DNA of 64,000 nt from Amborella trichopoda (taxonomy: Eukaryota > Streptophyta > Magnoliopsida > Amborellales > Amborellaceae). Both the position numbers and the translations under genes were made by a program. The notes beneath the pieces were generated by a model that was not told the DNA's origin, did not search any database, and saw nothing but the letters and a program-made list of their open reading frames with translations. Positions within the stretch are counted from its first letter, which is position 1. Each line of letters opens with the position of its first letter. Shown in pieces: positions 1-9,965 of the stretch. The DNA lies in NCBI RefSeq assembly GCF_000471905.2, contig NW_006499801.1, positions 3,855,583 through 3,919,582 of the forward strand, given 5' to 3'.

Positions 1-1457
1 CTATCATGGGTTACAAAAAAAAAAAAAATTAATGTTCTTCACAGAGTCGTTTTATATAAGCAATTTTAACTCAAAAATTCACCTCTAAGTGAATAAATTA
101 CATCCAATTGAGTATATTTTCTGATAAACAACAATATAAGGAATCAAAACCCTAAATTTTTAACATATTATTTCTAATATATCATGAAAACAAAATCAAA
201 AGGCGGAAAAAAAAAAAAAAACAGCGAAATTTTGGTTCCGCAGACATTTCAGTGTTCATCTTAAATTTCTTGCTGTAATTGACCAGATTACGTAAAATTG
301 AAAATTTTAAATCATACTAGACACAATAAAGATTAAAAACGATAATTATTGAACTCATTATGTTCAAAATATGCCGTGAAATAAATCAAATGACGAAAAA
401 AAAAAAACCCAAACTTTTTACCTGATTTTGTAAACCGAAGCCTTCAATCTCCAAAAAACTCAGTTTTTCTCAACGATTATCACAAATTAGTAACAAAAGG
501 TTTTGATTCACAACTTTAAGATCAAAATGCCTACAAATTTTGAAAGATTCATGCCCTATTTGGCATGAAACTTTCAGAAAAGGCGGAAACCCTAAACACC
601 AAATTTTTCGTGATCCAAAAACAACAAATTTTTCCACATTTAATCCTTGAAAAAGCTGAATAAAGCTATTTACAGCTTGCGAATCAGATCACATGCAAAA
701 AAAAACAAAAAAAATGATAAAAAAATGACAAATTTCAAAAAATCCCGTAAAAAACAATGTTCAACCCGTATTCTTCACGGACTCGCCGATTCCGCATAGT
801 GAATCGACGAGTCACTGTACGAAATTATTCGGTTCTCTCTCGAACCGGACGATTTCTGATTGTTTAATCGATCCGATCCCTTTTCACGATTTCCGCGATG
901 AATTGGACGAATCCAGTTCGACTCGACGTTTTTTAAAACGCTGCTCTTAATTAAGGTTCCCTACCTCTAATAAGGGTAATTTGTAAAACTCTCAAAGTTA
1001 TTTTTAGGCGGTACGAATAAAGAAGGAAAAATGACATCTTTCTATGCCATTTGATGATACGCCTTACTTTGATTGTTTAGGGCCTCAGACTTATACAATC
1101 GGCACCCAATATGGAATGAAACTAAAAAATAACTCTTCAACGGAAAATAGGATCTTTTGTGCTTAATGACTTTGTAATATTGTTTGAGCCATCAAATGAT
1201 ATATTGCCCAAAATAAAAAAAGACTTCATTTTCCTTTTCTCCAATTTCTTTGTATTGGAATAAAATATATAAGAGTCTGATGCAATTTCTCTGGATTTCT
1301 ATAATTCTTGTGCCGGTGATATCCGTTATTCGGGTACCAAAATAATACAATTTTTTTTTTTTTTTAATATTGTCATCATAATCCTCTAATTTCTCTCTAT
1401 ATCTCTTTCTTTTCCCTTGAAGTTACCCTAGAGGGTGAATTTATTTACTAGTCTTAT
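1..1457. other. Intergenic, AT-rich, 3' side of the FLZ gene
   Basis: No gene is visible. The stretch is AT-rich with many short A-runs. Bases about 770-930 are locally richer in CpG and in words such as GACTCGCCGATTC, a motif that recurs in degraded form near 8050, 13690, 15870, 16130 and 39970 and probably marks an old dispersed repeat. Bases about 1015-1113 match the right end of the Mutator-like MITE family described at 9571-9956 (GATTGTTTAGGGCCTC and what follows). The last 50-100 bases would be the 3' UTR of the FLZ gene; I see no certain polyadenylation signal. Confidence 0.6.
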
Positions 1458-3654
1458 TTAGGCAGCTGCAACACCAGCATAGAAAAGCTTCGGAGCTGAG
1501 CATGGAGAATCAGAGGCATCTAAAGGCTTCAAGGCTTCAGACCCACACTTTTCTTTGAGCTCATCACTTAGTATTTGTTGGCATCTACACTCAACACTGC
1601 AAAATGCCTTGTCACCCCTGCAAAACAACCACTAAATTTAGTCCACAAATAAAACCCAGCTAAATTTACTGAAGAAAACTGTCTAAAAAAATTAATAAAG
1701 TTGATAACATTTGTACAAAAAATAAAAAAAAATATCTAAAAAAAGGCTCATCTGTTTTAAATACCCCTATATTTAGTCTGTAATGAAACCCCAAATATTT
1801 TTAGAGAAGAAACCAAAAAGAGGAGTTACCACGCATTACAATTAACATTCATTTGCTAAAATTTCAGCTATTTTTAAAGAAGAAGTTGCTGTAAAAAGGT
1901 TTCCTGATTCAGAGATCAGTCCTTTAAATAGATGAACTAATTTGAGGTTTTCCCAGATTAGAAGACAATGAAAGTTTTATATCCTTCCCCCCCCCCCCCC
2001 CCCCTTCCCACCCCCTCTCTTTCTCTAACCAAGAACGTAACCAACTTTAATTTAAAAAAAGAAAAAGAAAACAAATCTGATATACATGTTACCGATTTCC
2101 TCTATACAAAAACTGTCCCCAAATTTGGATATATCAAATCTGCTCAATATAGAAAGAAAGCCCTCAAATTCATTAAAAGTTTGGATCCAATCCCCAAAAA
2201 AATCCTAATTTATAGTTTTCTATAAATTCTTCTTGATGGATAAGATTTCAAAGATCACAAACCATTAAAAGAAGATTTAAGAAGATATACTGAGATAGCC
2301 TGAAAATTACCAGCCAAAAAATGTTATGTAGTACTCACAACTCTAAAAATAATATTTTTAAAGCAGATAATACAACCAAGAATTAAATTGAACGAAACAC
2401 GAGATTCGCAAATTAAATTCTAAGCGGATGAATTCATCAAAGCCTCGAAGGTTTGGATTTATGGTGTTCTTGTTCTGGAAGTCCTTAACGAAAAGAAAAA
2501 ATAAATAAATAAATAAAAGAGAAAAAAGAAAAACAAAAATCCCGAAGTGCAAAAACCGATAAGGAAAATTTTCTTTACTCCAAAATTTATTCAAGAGGGA
2601 AATTAAAAATGAACCAAAATTGGAGATGAGCTAAAAACTTTTATTGTGGTAGGACTACTGATTCTGTTACAATTACAGAGTTGAAGACGATAGAAAACAA
2701 ATTCAGGCCAACTTTTAGGAAAGGACCAAATTTGAAGAGAAAGGGCTGAAATTTCTGAATTTTGTACATTCAGAGAGAATTCTCCATGTTCATCGTTAAA
2801 GAATTTGATACATATTGATCCACTGATAAACAAATGGTATTAAAAAGCAGAGAGAGAGAGATAGAGGTGATCATCTAAAATCAAAACAAAACCTACCAAA
2901 ATCTCACCCAAAAAAGAAAAACGCAGAACGCTAAAAGACCCGAGAATCGTGTTCTTCTCGGATAATTGCACAAAACCCAAAAAAATAAAATAAAAAGAAA
3001 TAAATTAAAATAATATCATTTAAATAAGAGGTTTCAGAGGTGGAGAATTGAGTACCTGTACATGTATATATCGCGGCCATGGAGTTTCTTCCTACAAAGA
3101 TAGCAGAACTTTAAAAAATCCAAAGCTTCATACGCGTGCTTCTTCGGTGATTCAAAGAAAAACCCACAATTTCCACAATTCTTCTCTGCAATTTCACAGC
3201 GCTTCTCGTCGAAATACTCTCTCTTCCTTATCGAATTCGGTCCATGATGGGAAATCACACAAGTATAACTCTCCGATAACTCTGTTTGGCGGGTTCCTCT
3301 AAATTTAGCAGAGATTTTAGCAGGGCCGATTGGAATTGGCTGAGACATCGGAGAAGTTGTCGGTCTATTAATGGCGTTGGCCATTAAAGTGGGTTTCAAG
3401 GAGAGAGAGTCCTGGTTTTGATAGGGCTTGTTCATGGCTGCTACTATGCCAAGCCCGACTCCCTCTAATTTTGGCGATCTTCCATTGATGGAGGAGCTTC
3501 TGATCTCTAATGGAGAGGTGGGGCTATTGGAGCCATCAGGCTCTGTGAAAGAGAAGAATAAAGGGATCTTGATAGTGGGTATCTCTGCTAAGTCTAGCAT
3601 GAGGCTAATAATGGAGGTGTTCTTTTGGATTGCTCTTGATCTCTTGCCAAGCAT
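1458..3654 (-). CDS. FCS-like zinc finger (FLZ, DUF581) protein, two exons
   Basis: Predicted 252-aa protein on the minus strand. Exon 1 is 3654-3056 (599 nt) and exon 2 is 1617-1458 (160 nt), joined across a GT-AG intron of 1,438 nt that splits the arginine codon at residue 200; the sum is exactly 253 codons. The FLZ domain spans about residues 177-220: ALDFLKFCYLC at 177-187 with Cys184 and Cys187, then GRDIYMYRGDKAFCSVEC ending at Cys210, giving zinc ligands 184, 187, 206 and 210. Upstream are motifs common in this family: an MLGKRSR start, SPTSPLE, and SYTCVISHHGPN before the finger. FLZ proteins are plant-specific and known as scaffolds that bind SnRK1 kinase subunits; this role is inferred from family. 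The ATG at 3654 is chosen because MLxKRSR is the usual family N-terminus. The intron holds an 18-base C run (1987-2004). No neighbour suggests a shared function. Confidence 0.9.
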
Positions 3655-3950
3655 CTCTCTGTGTTTAGAGGATGCCCACTTGATTTACAGGATTTTGCAG
3701 AGAGAGAGAGAGAGAGAGATAGAGAGAGAGAGAGGCTCTTGAGGCCACCTTCCCTGTGAAGTTTTGTGGTTGGGGAGGGGCAAATATAAGTTCACGGCAA
3801 GGGGGAGGGGGGGGGGGGGAAATATAAGTTCACAGCAAGTCATTAAAATTGTGGAAATGGACAACTTTTTCTTTCGTTTTTATCTTTTTAGAGAGAGATG
3901 AGAGAGAGAAGGGGCGCCTGTTGCTCGAGGAAAAGAGATAGAGAGGTATT
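3655..3950 (-). promoter_or_regulatory. Upstream region of the FLZ gene with CT/GA tract
   Basis: Immediately 5' of the FLZ start the minus strand reads as a long CT microsatellite (GA on the plus strand, 3699-3734), followed by a G-run near 3806-3819 and more GA-rich sequence to about 3945. CT-rich tracts next to the start are common in plant 5' UTRs and core promoters (Y patch). I see no clear TATA box, so the transcription start is not placed. The role is inferred from position. Confidence 0.4.
3699..3734. repeat. (GA)n microsatellite
   Basis: Nearly pure GA dinucleotide run with one interrupting T, lying 45 bases upstream of the FLZ start codon, so it is probably transcribed as a CT tract in the 5' UTR. 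Other long GA runs in the window are at 4615-4646, 22129-22154, 46325-46340, 46389-46418, 48526-48550 and 54339-54358. Confidence 0.9.
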
Positions 3951-4270
3951 TAAAAAAAAAGGACCCGGTTTTTATGCGGCCATGCCGGCATATGTAGAAG
4001 TGAGGGCCGATTAATAAATTTATTTTTGAGATGGATTTTTTTATTTAATTTTTAAGAACATGTAATCTCTAACATAGATCATGAAAATGAAAAAATAAAT
4101 AAATTTTAGAAATTAGAAATAATAATTCTAGTAAAAAACATTTGGACCGTTAATTCAAATTGTTTTTAGATGGTACACCTATTTGTATTCATCTTTAAAA
4201 TGAAAGCTTTACATTTTTTGGGCCGTAACGGTAGTCATGCGGTCCGACCCACATGAAAAGATTTTCCCTT
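3950..4270 (-). mobile_element. Dispersed MITE-like repeat, family B, copy 1
   Basis: About 320 bases related in inverted orientation to the copies at 9133-9440, 40612-40920 and 53262-53530 and in the same orientation to 5082-5352. Shared core words are ATCTCTAACAT, ATGGATTTTTT, AATAATAATTCTA, ATTTGTATTCATCTTTAAAATG and a GC-richer end mentioning GCGGTCCGACC. Termini resemble each other in inverse orientation (a TATGCGGCC-like stretch at one end, GGGCCG...GCGGTCC at the other). No coding capacity, so a non-autonomous element; superfamily not established because I could not find a convincing target duplication. Confidence 0.55.
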
Positions 4271-4615
4271 CAAAAAACAAAAAAAACAAAAAAAAAAGAA
4301 AGAGTTAAAAAAAAAAAAAAAAAAAAAGAAAAGAAAGAGATGGGTCTATTTCAAGAGAAAGCGAGAGGCATATTTTTTAGAGAGAAAAAAAGAGGGGTAT
4401 TTCAAGAGAGGAGAGAGAGGGAGAGGTAGGGAAAAGTATTTTCAAGAGAGGAGAGAGCGATTGGTTCATTTTTAAAAAAGGGATGTTTTTTGAGATAGAG
4501 AGAGAGAGAGGTATTACGAGAAGTGAAAATGCAGACCCCCGTAATTCCATTTCATAATTAGCGGGGAATTCAATTCAGCAAAAGAGAGACGTTGATGTCA
4601 CTTTCTATACAAATG

Positions 4616-4646
<31 letters not shown>

Positions 4647-5081
4647 CACTTTCCTTCCCGGCTTGGGTTTGGTCCTAAGCTCTTTTTAAGTCCAGTTTCA
4701 TAAGTATGAATTTGACTTCAGTCAAGTGGGGTTTAAAACTAGTTTAGATCTAACTGGATCCGACGAGTTCAAGTCTATGGTGACCCGACCAATATATATG
4801 GATATATGCGTGTGATCTAGGTCCAGTAGATCTAGACTTGACTGATTCGGGTCTGGAGGGCCCATTTGCACTCATAGCATAGATCTATTGAGAGAGGTAG
4901 AGCTGCTCAAGATATTCACTTTGGAGGTTACGTAGATCCGGAACTGATAAATTCGGGTCAGACCGGCCACTTTTCACCATTAGAGAGAGAATTGTTGAGA
5001 GACATAGAGTGAGATGTTCAAGTCTCTATCGCCCTCCCCAATTTTACCTCGGAATGATAAACAGTAACAATGATATTTTGA
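4271..5081. other. Intergenic, GA-rich and GATCC-rich
   Basis: No gene seen. Contains an A-run near 4306-4327, purine-rich GAGAGA tracts to 4520, the (GA)n run at 4615-4646, and between 4680 and 5000 a stretch with repeated words such as GATCTAG, GACTTGA and CGGGTC that resembles degraded hAT-type MITE sequence with GATCC/GGGTC internal motifs as at 18513-19041 and 49646-50094. That last link is weak. Confidence 0.35.
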
Positions 5082-5352
5082 TACAAATGAGTCGCTTCTT
5101 AAAAATCTATTTGTGAGATGAATTTTTGGATTTAGTTTTTAAGGACATGTAGTCTCTAACATGGAGATCATGAATACGAATAAATAAATAAATTTAAAAA
5201 ATTAAAAATAATAATTCTATTAATAAAACATTTAGAATGTTAATTTCAATTGCTTTTATATGGACCACCTATTTGTATCTATCTTTAAAATGGATGCTTT
5301 ATGCTTCAAGGACTGCAAATGTAGAAATGTGGTCTCCGCCACATGAAATAAG
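5082..5352 (-). mobile_element. Dispersed MITE-like repeat, family B, copy 2
   Basis: Second copy of the family at 3950-4270 in the same orientation and only about 800 bases away. Shared words include AAAATCTATTTGTGAGATG, ACATGTAGTCTCTAACAT, AATAATAATTCTATTAATA and CTATTTGTATCTATC. No coding capacity. Confidence 0.6.
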
Positions 5353-6223
5353 TTTCCTTGATATAATTCTCAAAGACTTTATAAGTTAACTTGTAGTTTA
5401 AATTATAAGGGTGAGGTTTTAAGATAATGGGACATGTGTGCGTGTGTGTGAGGTTATATAAGGTACTCACCAAATATTAAACAAGCTAGGTATTGGAAGA
5501 TGTAGTTATGGAGTTTAAAGCCTCAAGACAACTTAAATATCTATCTTAAAATACATTTATAGTTCCAAGAGCAATGTAAACGAGTATATTTATAAATATT
5601 TAAAAATCGTGAAAATAGCCGATCCAATTATGAAACTCGAGATTAAAAAGGCTTTCAAACTTAAAAAAAACTCTTTCTCTTTGGGTTTTTTAAGTCTTGT
5701 ATAAATATTTTTCACCCGTTTTGTCTCTCTCAATCTAATATGATACATATATTATATATGGCACCGAGTTATTTATGTGGACACTATTCTTGAAGGTCCT
5801 CTCACCATTATGTCTCCGACCCGTTTGTATTGTTGGGTCCACCATCTCCTTTTTGTTTTTGCCCTTTAATCATTCCAATGTGGACCCTGCAAGAAAATTG
5901 CAAAATATCTCAATTTTTGCCCCTTTGTTTGAATTATATAGTAGAGAGAAGCCCCAACAATATTTTTGAATGACAAAATGCCCTATCTGCAAAGTAACCG
6001 CATTTTTACCTTTATACCCATGCTTAGACCCAAAATAAATCAATAGAAGAAGGGCAATATTGTAATTTGTTAAAGGCGGCATCTTTTCCATTTTAGAGCA
6101 GTATGCTTTACCCATATTATCACGGTTTGAAGGCAAGGCATTCTGATATTTTGAGAAACACCAAAGAAATATTAGATAGTTATTGTTTTTCTTTTTTTTT
6201 TTTTTAATTTTTGAGTTTTTATC
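5353..6223. other. Intergenic, no feature recognised
   Basis: AT-rich sequence with no supported gene. Two overlapping opposite-strand open frames at 5775-6136 have no recognisable motif and look like chance. Confidence 0.5.
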
Positions 6224-6601
6224 GGAAAAAATTTATATAGAGCCGAGGCTCTAAATAATCAAATTAGAACTCACCTAAAAAATCTCACTAAAAGAAGTTG
6301 TTTTGATGCCCAAATATCTTCAAATTAATCATCTTGACATCAAGATGCATAGATATGAGAAAAACAAAATGGAATTTCAGTTTTAGAAATAGTGCATCTC
6401 TTAACGTATTTTTGGACCATCAATTTTTAAAAATTTCAAGTTTTCATAGATATGTTCGATCTACACTATTTTTGAAGCTTTAAATTTTATAATTAAATAT
6501 TAAACAAAGATTTCTAGTATTGAAACCACATTTCTCAATACCATTTGAAGGTGCGCTTTACTCTGATTATTTAGAGCCTCGGCTCTATACAAACCCCACC
6601 C
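6224..6601 (+). mobile_element. Mutator-like MITE, family A, copy 1
   Basis: 378-base copy of family A. The left arm reads TTTATATAGAGCCGAGGCTC and the right arm reads GAGCCTCGGCTCTATACAAA, an inverted pair of about 28 bases that ends in CACCC. Interior words (TTTTGATGCCCAAAT, CACTATTTTTGAAGC, ACCATTTGAAGG) match the copies at 9571 and 30293. No 9-bp duplication is visible at this copy, so it is probably old or its left flank has changed. No coding capacity. Confidence 0.75.
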
Positions 6602-8271
6602 TAATCTATTGGTTAAATAGTTTGTATACCTAAATTTTAGGATAGTAAAATTACTTCTAAATTCAGTTTGAGAATAAGAGCAATCTTGAATAGTTTCTAA
6701 ATTAGGTGTCTTGTGATAATTTCAGTAGGCTTAGAAAATCCGTATGTTTCATACACAAAAGGGATTATATTCTATGAAACTGATTACATTTGGTACAATA
6801 TGGTCATCATTATATTTGATACAAAGTGGTCACAATTATTTACAACCATTTGATGTGAAATTTAAAAGGCTTATGTGATCATAAAGTTTCACGAAAATTT
6901 CATTCACATTTTGAGCCTGTCAATAGAACTGCTTTATTTCACGTCCAATAGTCAAGATTAACTGTGACATCCAAGTATTAAACAAAAAAAACTTCAATGC
7001 ATATTTTTCTTACACAAAATTGCCAATATTTTGCATAATTCACACGAAACTCACCGAATGTTCGAGCTGAAATGCCCGAAATTTTAAATATCGTTACAAG
7101 GCACACATATTTTTTATTTTTTTTAATCTTTTAATCTTTTTTTCAGCCTTTATTCATTTTACTTTTTTTAGGCTTTATAAAGCTAAGCTCTCTTTTTGTT
7201 TTTTATTTAATTTTACCAAATTCCACTAATATCAATTGTGTACCATTTCTGCTTTTTAGTTTCCTTTTTTTGATGTGACCCTACACAAAAAGGCGTCTAT
7301 TACACAATGTCCGTGAAAGTTAGAGGGAAAATATGTTCTCTCCTCCATTTAATTACCATCCAATCATATGGTCATTTCATATTATATTTTTAACACATTT
7401 AATACTAGTGTCATTTCACCAACCAAAATAAATGAATAAAAAAAGCAGCGACTTTTTTATGCATCGCCAGTCTCTTGTAGAACCGGGAATCACCCACCGT
7501 AATCTCCAAACCACCAACAAAACCGGCGGCTCACTCATTCATTTTTTAAAATAAAAATTTAAGGAAATTTATCAAATCACAAGTGATATTTAATTAAAAA
7601 AAATTAATTATTTTTAAAAAATAAATATAAAATGATTTATTTTTGATACAAAATGATCATTATCATTTATTTTTTTAATATAAAATTATTTAATTTCATA
7701 CCTATTTAATTTCGTATCAAATGGTTATAAATATTGTAACCTCTTTGCATCAAAGATTCAAAAGTAAATGGTCTCATTGTATACAATCCTCTATGTTAAT
7801 CTCTTTTAGATGGGGTTTTAAAACGTCAACAACTGACTCACCTTGTTCAAGTGCAATCTCCTTCCAAAGTCTATTTTAAATATGGATTTAGATCTAAAAT
7901 TTATAAGATCGTTAATCTCAACCACGATCATTAATATGAAAAGGATAACTTCAAAATAGTAGAAGTAGATTGTTCTAGTTTCCGAGTTTTTATGTATACA
8001 CAATGTTACAATGTCAGAAGGGTTGTACATTGCAGTTTAAAACTTGGACGAGTGGGTTGAACCAGTCACCAGAGCGTGTTTCGAGCCGACTCGTCAATTC
8101 TCAGGGTTCTTGATGTAGGAGAAATAAAATATTGTTAACAACTGATGGCAATTTGGAGGTCTAGGACTCAACTACTCAATTGGTTGTAAGAATATTCAGG
8201 AGGTTTCGAGTAGACTGGATGATTTTTAAAAGCCAGTATGGTGGATTAAAACCTATTGACTAACAAGGTTG
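6602..8271. other. Intergenic, AT-rich
   Basis: No gene supported. About 6770-6990 contains TTTGATACAAAGTGGTCA-type words and ACTGTGACATC that recur loosely near 7640-7760, 11450-11670, 13200 and 20040-20220, suggesting a decayed repeat. Bases 7820-8030 hold a short open frame without recognisable motif. Confidence 0.4.
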
Positions 8272-8935
8272 TATAAGGTTCTCGATAACCCCTCAATTTG
8301 GGAAACCAAGAATCCTAAATACCGGGATTCTACCCAAGATCGTATACTTAATTGACCAAATGAGAAGTAGATGAATACAATTAATGAATCGAGTGCGAGA
8401 ACTAAAGCAAACATAGAAAACACACTACAATAATACATAATTTATGTGGTTCATCCTGTAGGGCTACATCTACGGCCTTGGCAACTAGAAATCTACTATC
8501 ACAACGAAGATTACAGTTTTGGGTTACAACAGATAATACCTATCGCTAAACATCGGTAAAAGACTATCATCGATCTTCCCTTATAAACTCGTTCTTCCAA
8601 CCAAGCAACACCGTCGATCAATATCATCTTTCTTACCGAAAAGATAATCTCGAGAGCAACATGAAGATTTTATCTCTCTAGAAATAAAAGTTAATCAATT
8701 CAAAACTCATGAAAATACCGTATCTCTTTCAAAAGTCATGTTTATCTCTCTTGGAGACCCATTCCCATAACCTCTAAAAGGTGACCCTTAAAGATAGGTA
8801 TTATGTCATCATACTCTCTTATAAATATATCATTTTTTTGCTTATCAAGAAAATCCATTTTTTTGTTTCCCATAATACTTTTAATCTTTAGAAAAAAATA
8901 TGGGTAAAGTGATTTGGCTATCACCAAACCCAACA
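8272..8935 (-). mobile_element. Probable solo LTR, Ty1/copia-like fossil
   Basis: On the minus strand this starts TGTTGGGTTTGG, the usual TGTTGG opening of plant copia LTRs, and carries GATGAACCACATAAAT, a word also found in the LTRs at 23976-26871 (GGTGAACCACGTAAAT). The flanking five bases GGTTG occur on both sides (8267-8271 and 8936-8940), consistent with a target duplication. No internal region, primer-binding site or polypurine tract adjoins it, so I read it as a solo LTR fossil. The 3' boundary is uncertain. Confidence 0.5.
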
Positions 8936-9132
8936 GGTTGGGTTGTGTTTTGTTCTATCATTAGTTTTCATTTTATTTTTATTTTGTTATATCATTTGTT
9001 TTCATTTTATTTTCCTTAAAAGCGTGCATAAACTGATTTTCTTAAGTCCTTGTAATATCCCCAATCTCATCAAAGTCTAGCATCAATTCTCATTGCAGCT
9101 TCAACACCTTATTGCACCATTTTATAATAGGA

Positions 9133-9440
9133 AAATTGTTCCATGCAGGCTGGACCGTATTTCTACATATGCGGTCAAAACGTATAAAGTATCCATTTTA
9201 AAAACGAATGCAAATATGTGGTTCATCTAAAAACAATTGAAACCCATGATCCAAATGTTTTTTTAATAGAAGTATTATTTTTAGTTTTTTAAATTTATTT
9301 ATTTATTTATATTCATGATCTCCATGTTAGAGATAATATATCCTAAAAATTTCAGTCAAAAAATTCATCTCAAAAAATAAATTTATTAAGGGCCCCGCAT
9401 TTTTACATGTGTGGGCTTGGGCCGCATGCTAACCGCATTC
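9133..9440 (+). mobile_element. Dispersed MITE-like repeat, family B, copy 3
   Basis: Family B copy in opposite orientation to copies 1 and 2. Left end has GACCGTATTTCTACATATGC and the right end has GCATTTTTACATGTGTGGGC, which partly mirror each other. Interior words ATCCATTTTAAAAACGAATG and AATAGAAGTATTATTTTTAG recur at 53262-53530. No coding capacity. Confidence 0.6.
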
Positions 9441-9570
9441 TTTATATTGTTTAAATCTTTGTTACCTATCAACTCTTATGTTGGAGCTAGTATAATAGCA
9501 TTGGGCTCCATGATTACCTTCTCAAAGTTTCTCTTGTTTAATTTTTTCTCTTTTTGAACCATTCCTTCTA

Positions 9571-9956
9571 GGGGAAAAGTTTATATAGAGCCTAGGCTCT
9601 AAACAATTAAATTAGAGCCTACCTCACAACTTTCATTAGAAAAGGTTATTTTGATGTCCAAATATTATCAAATTGATCACCTCGATATCAAGATGTAGGG
9701 ACATGAAAAAAAAATGGATTTCAAGTTTTGGAAATAATGCATGTTATAATGCATTTTTTTAACGTCAATTTTCAAGATTTTCATAGATCTGCTCGATCTA
9801 ACTATTTTTTAAGCTCTAAATTTTATAGCTAAAGATGAAAATATAATTTGAGACTATCACAAAACTTTTCAATACTGAAATCATATTTTTTGACACTATT
9901 TGAAGGTGGGCTCAAATTTAATTGTTTAGAGCCTCGGCTCTATACAAACCGCACCC
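9571..9956 (+). mobile_element. Mutator-like MITE, family A, copy 2
   Basis: 386-base non-autonomous element with termini GGGGAAAAGTTTATATAGAG and (reverse complement of the right end) GGGTGCGGTTTGTATAGAG. It is flanked by perfect 9-base duplications TTCCTTCTA at 9562-9570 and 9957-9965. A 9-bp duplication is the hallmark of Mutator-like transposases, so I assign it there; the element encodes nothing itself. It is the best-defined member of family A and fixes the ends of the others. Confidence 0.85.
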
Positions 9957-9965
9957 TTCCTTCTA

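Noticed and set aside
3428-3742. 104-codon plus-strand frame
   Set aside because: It is the antisense shadow of FLZ exon 1 and runs into the GA microsatellite.
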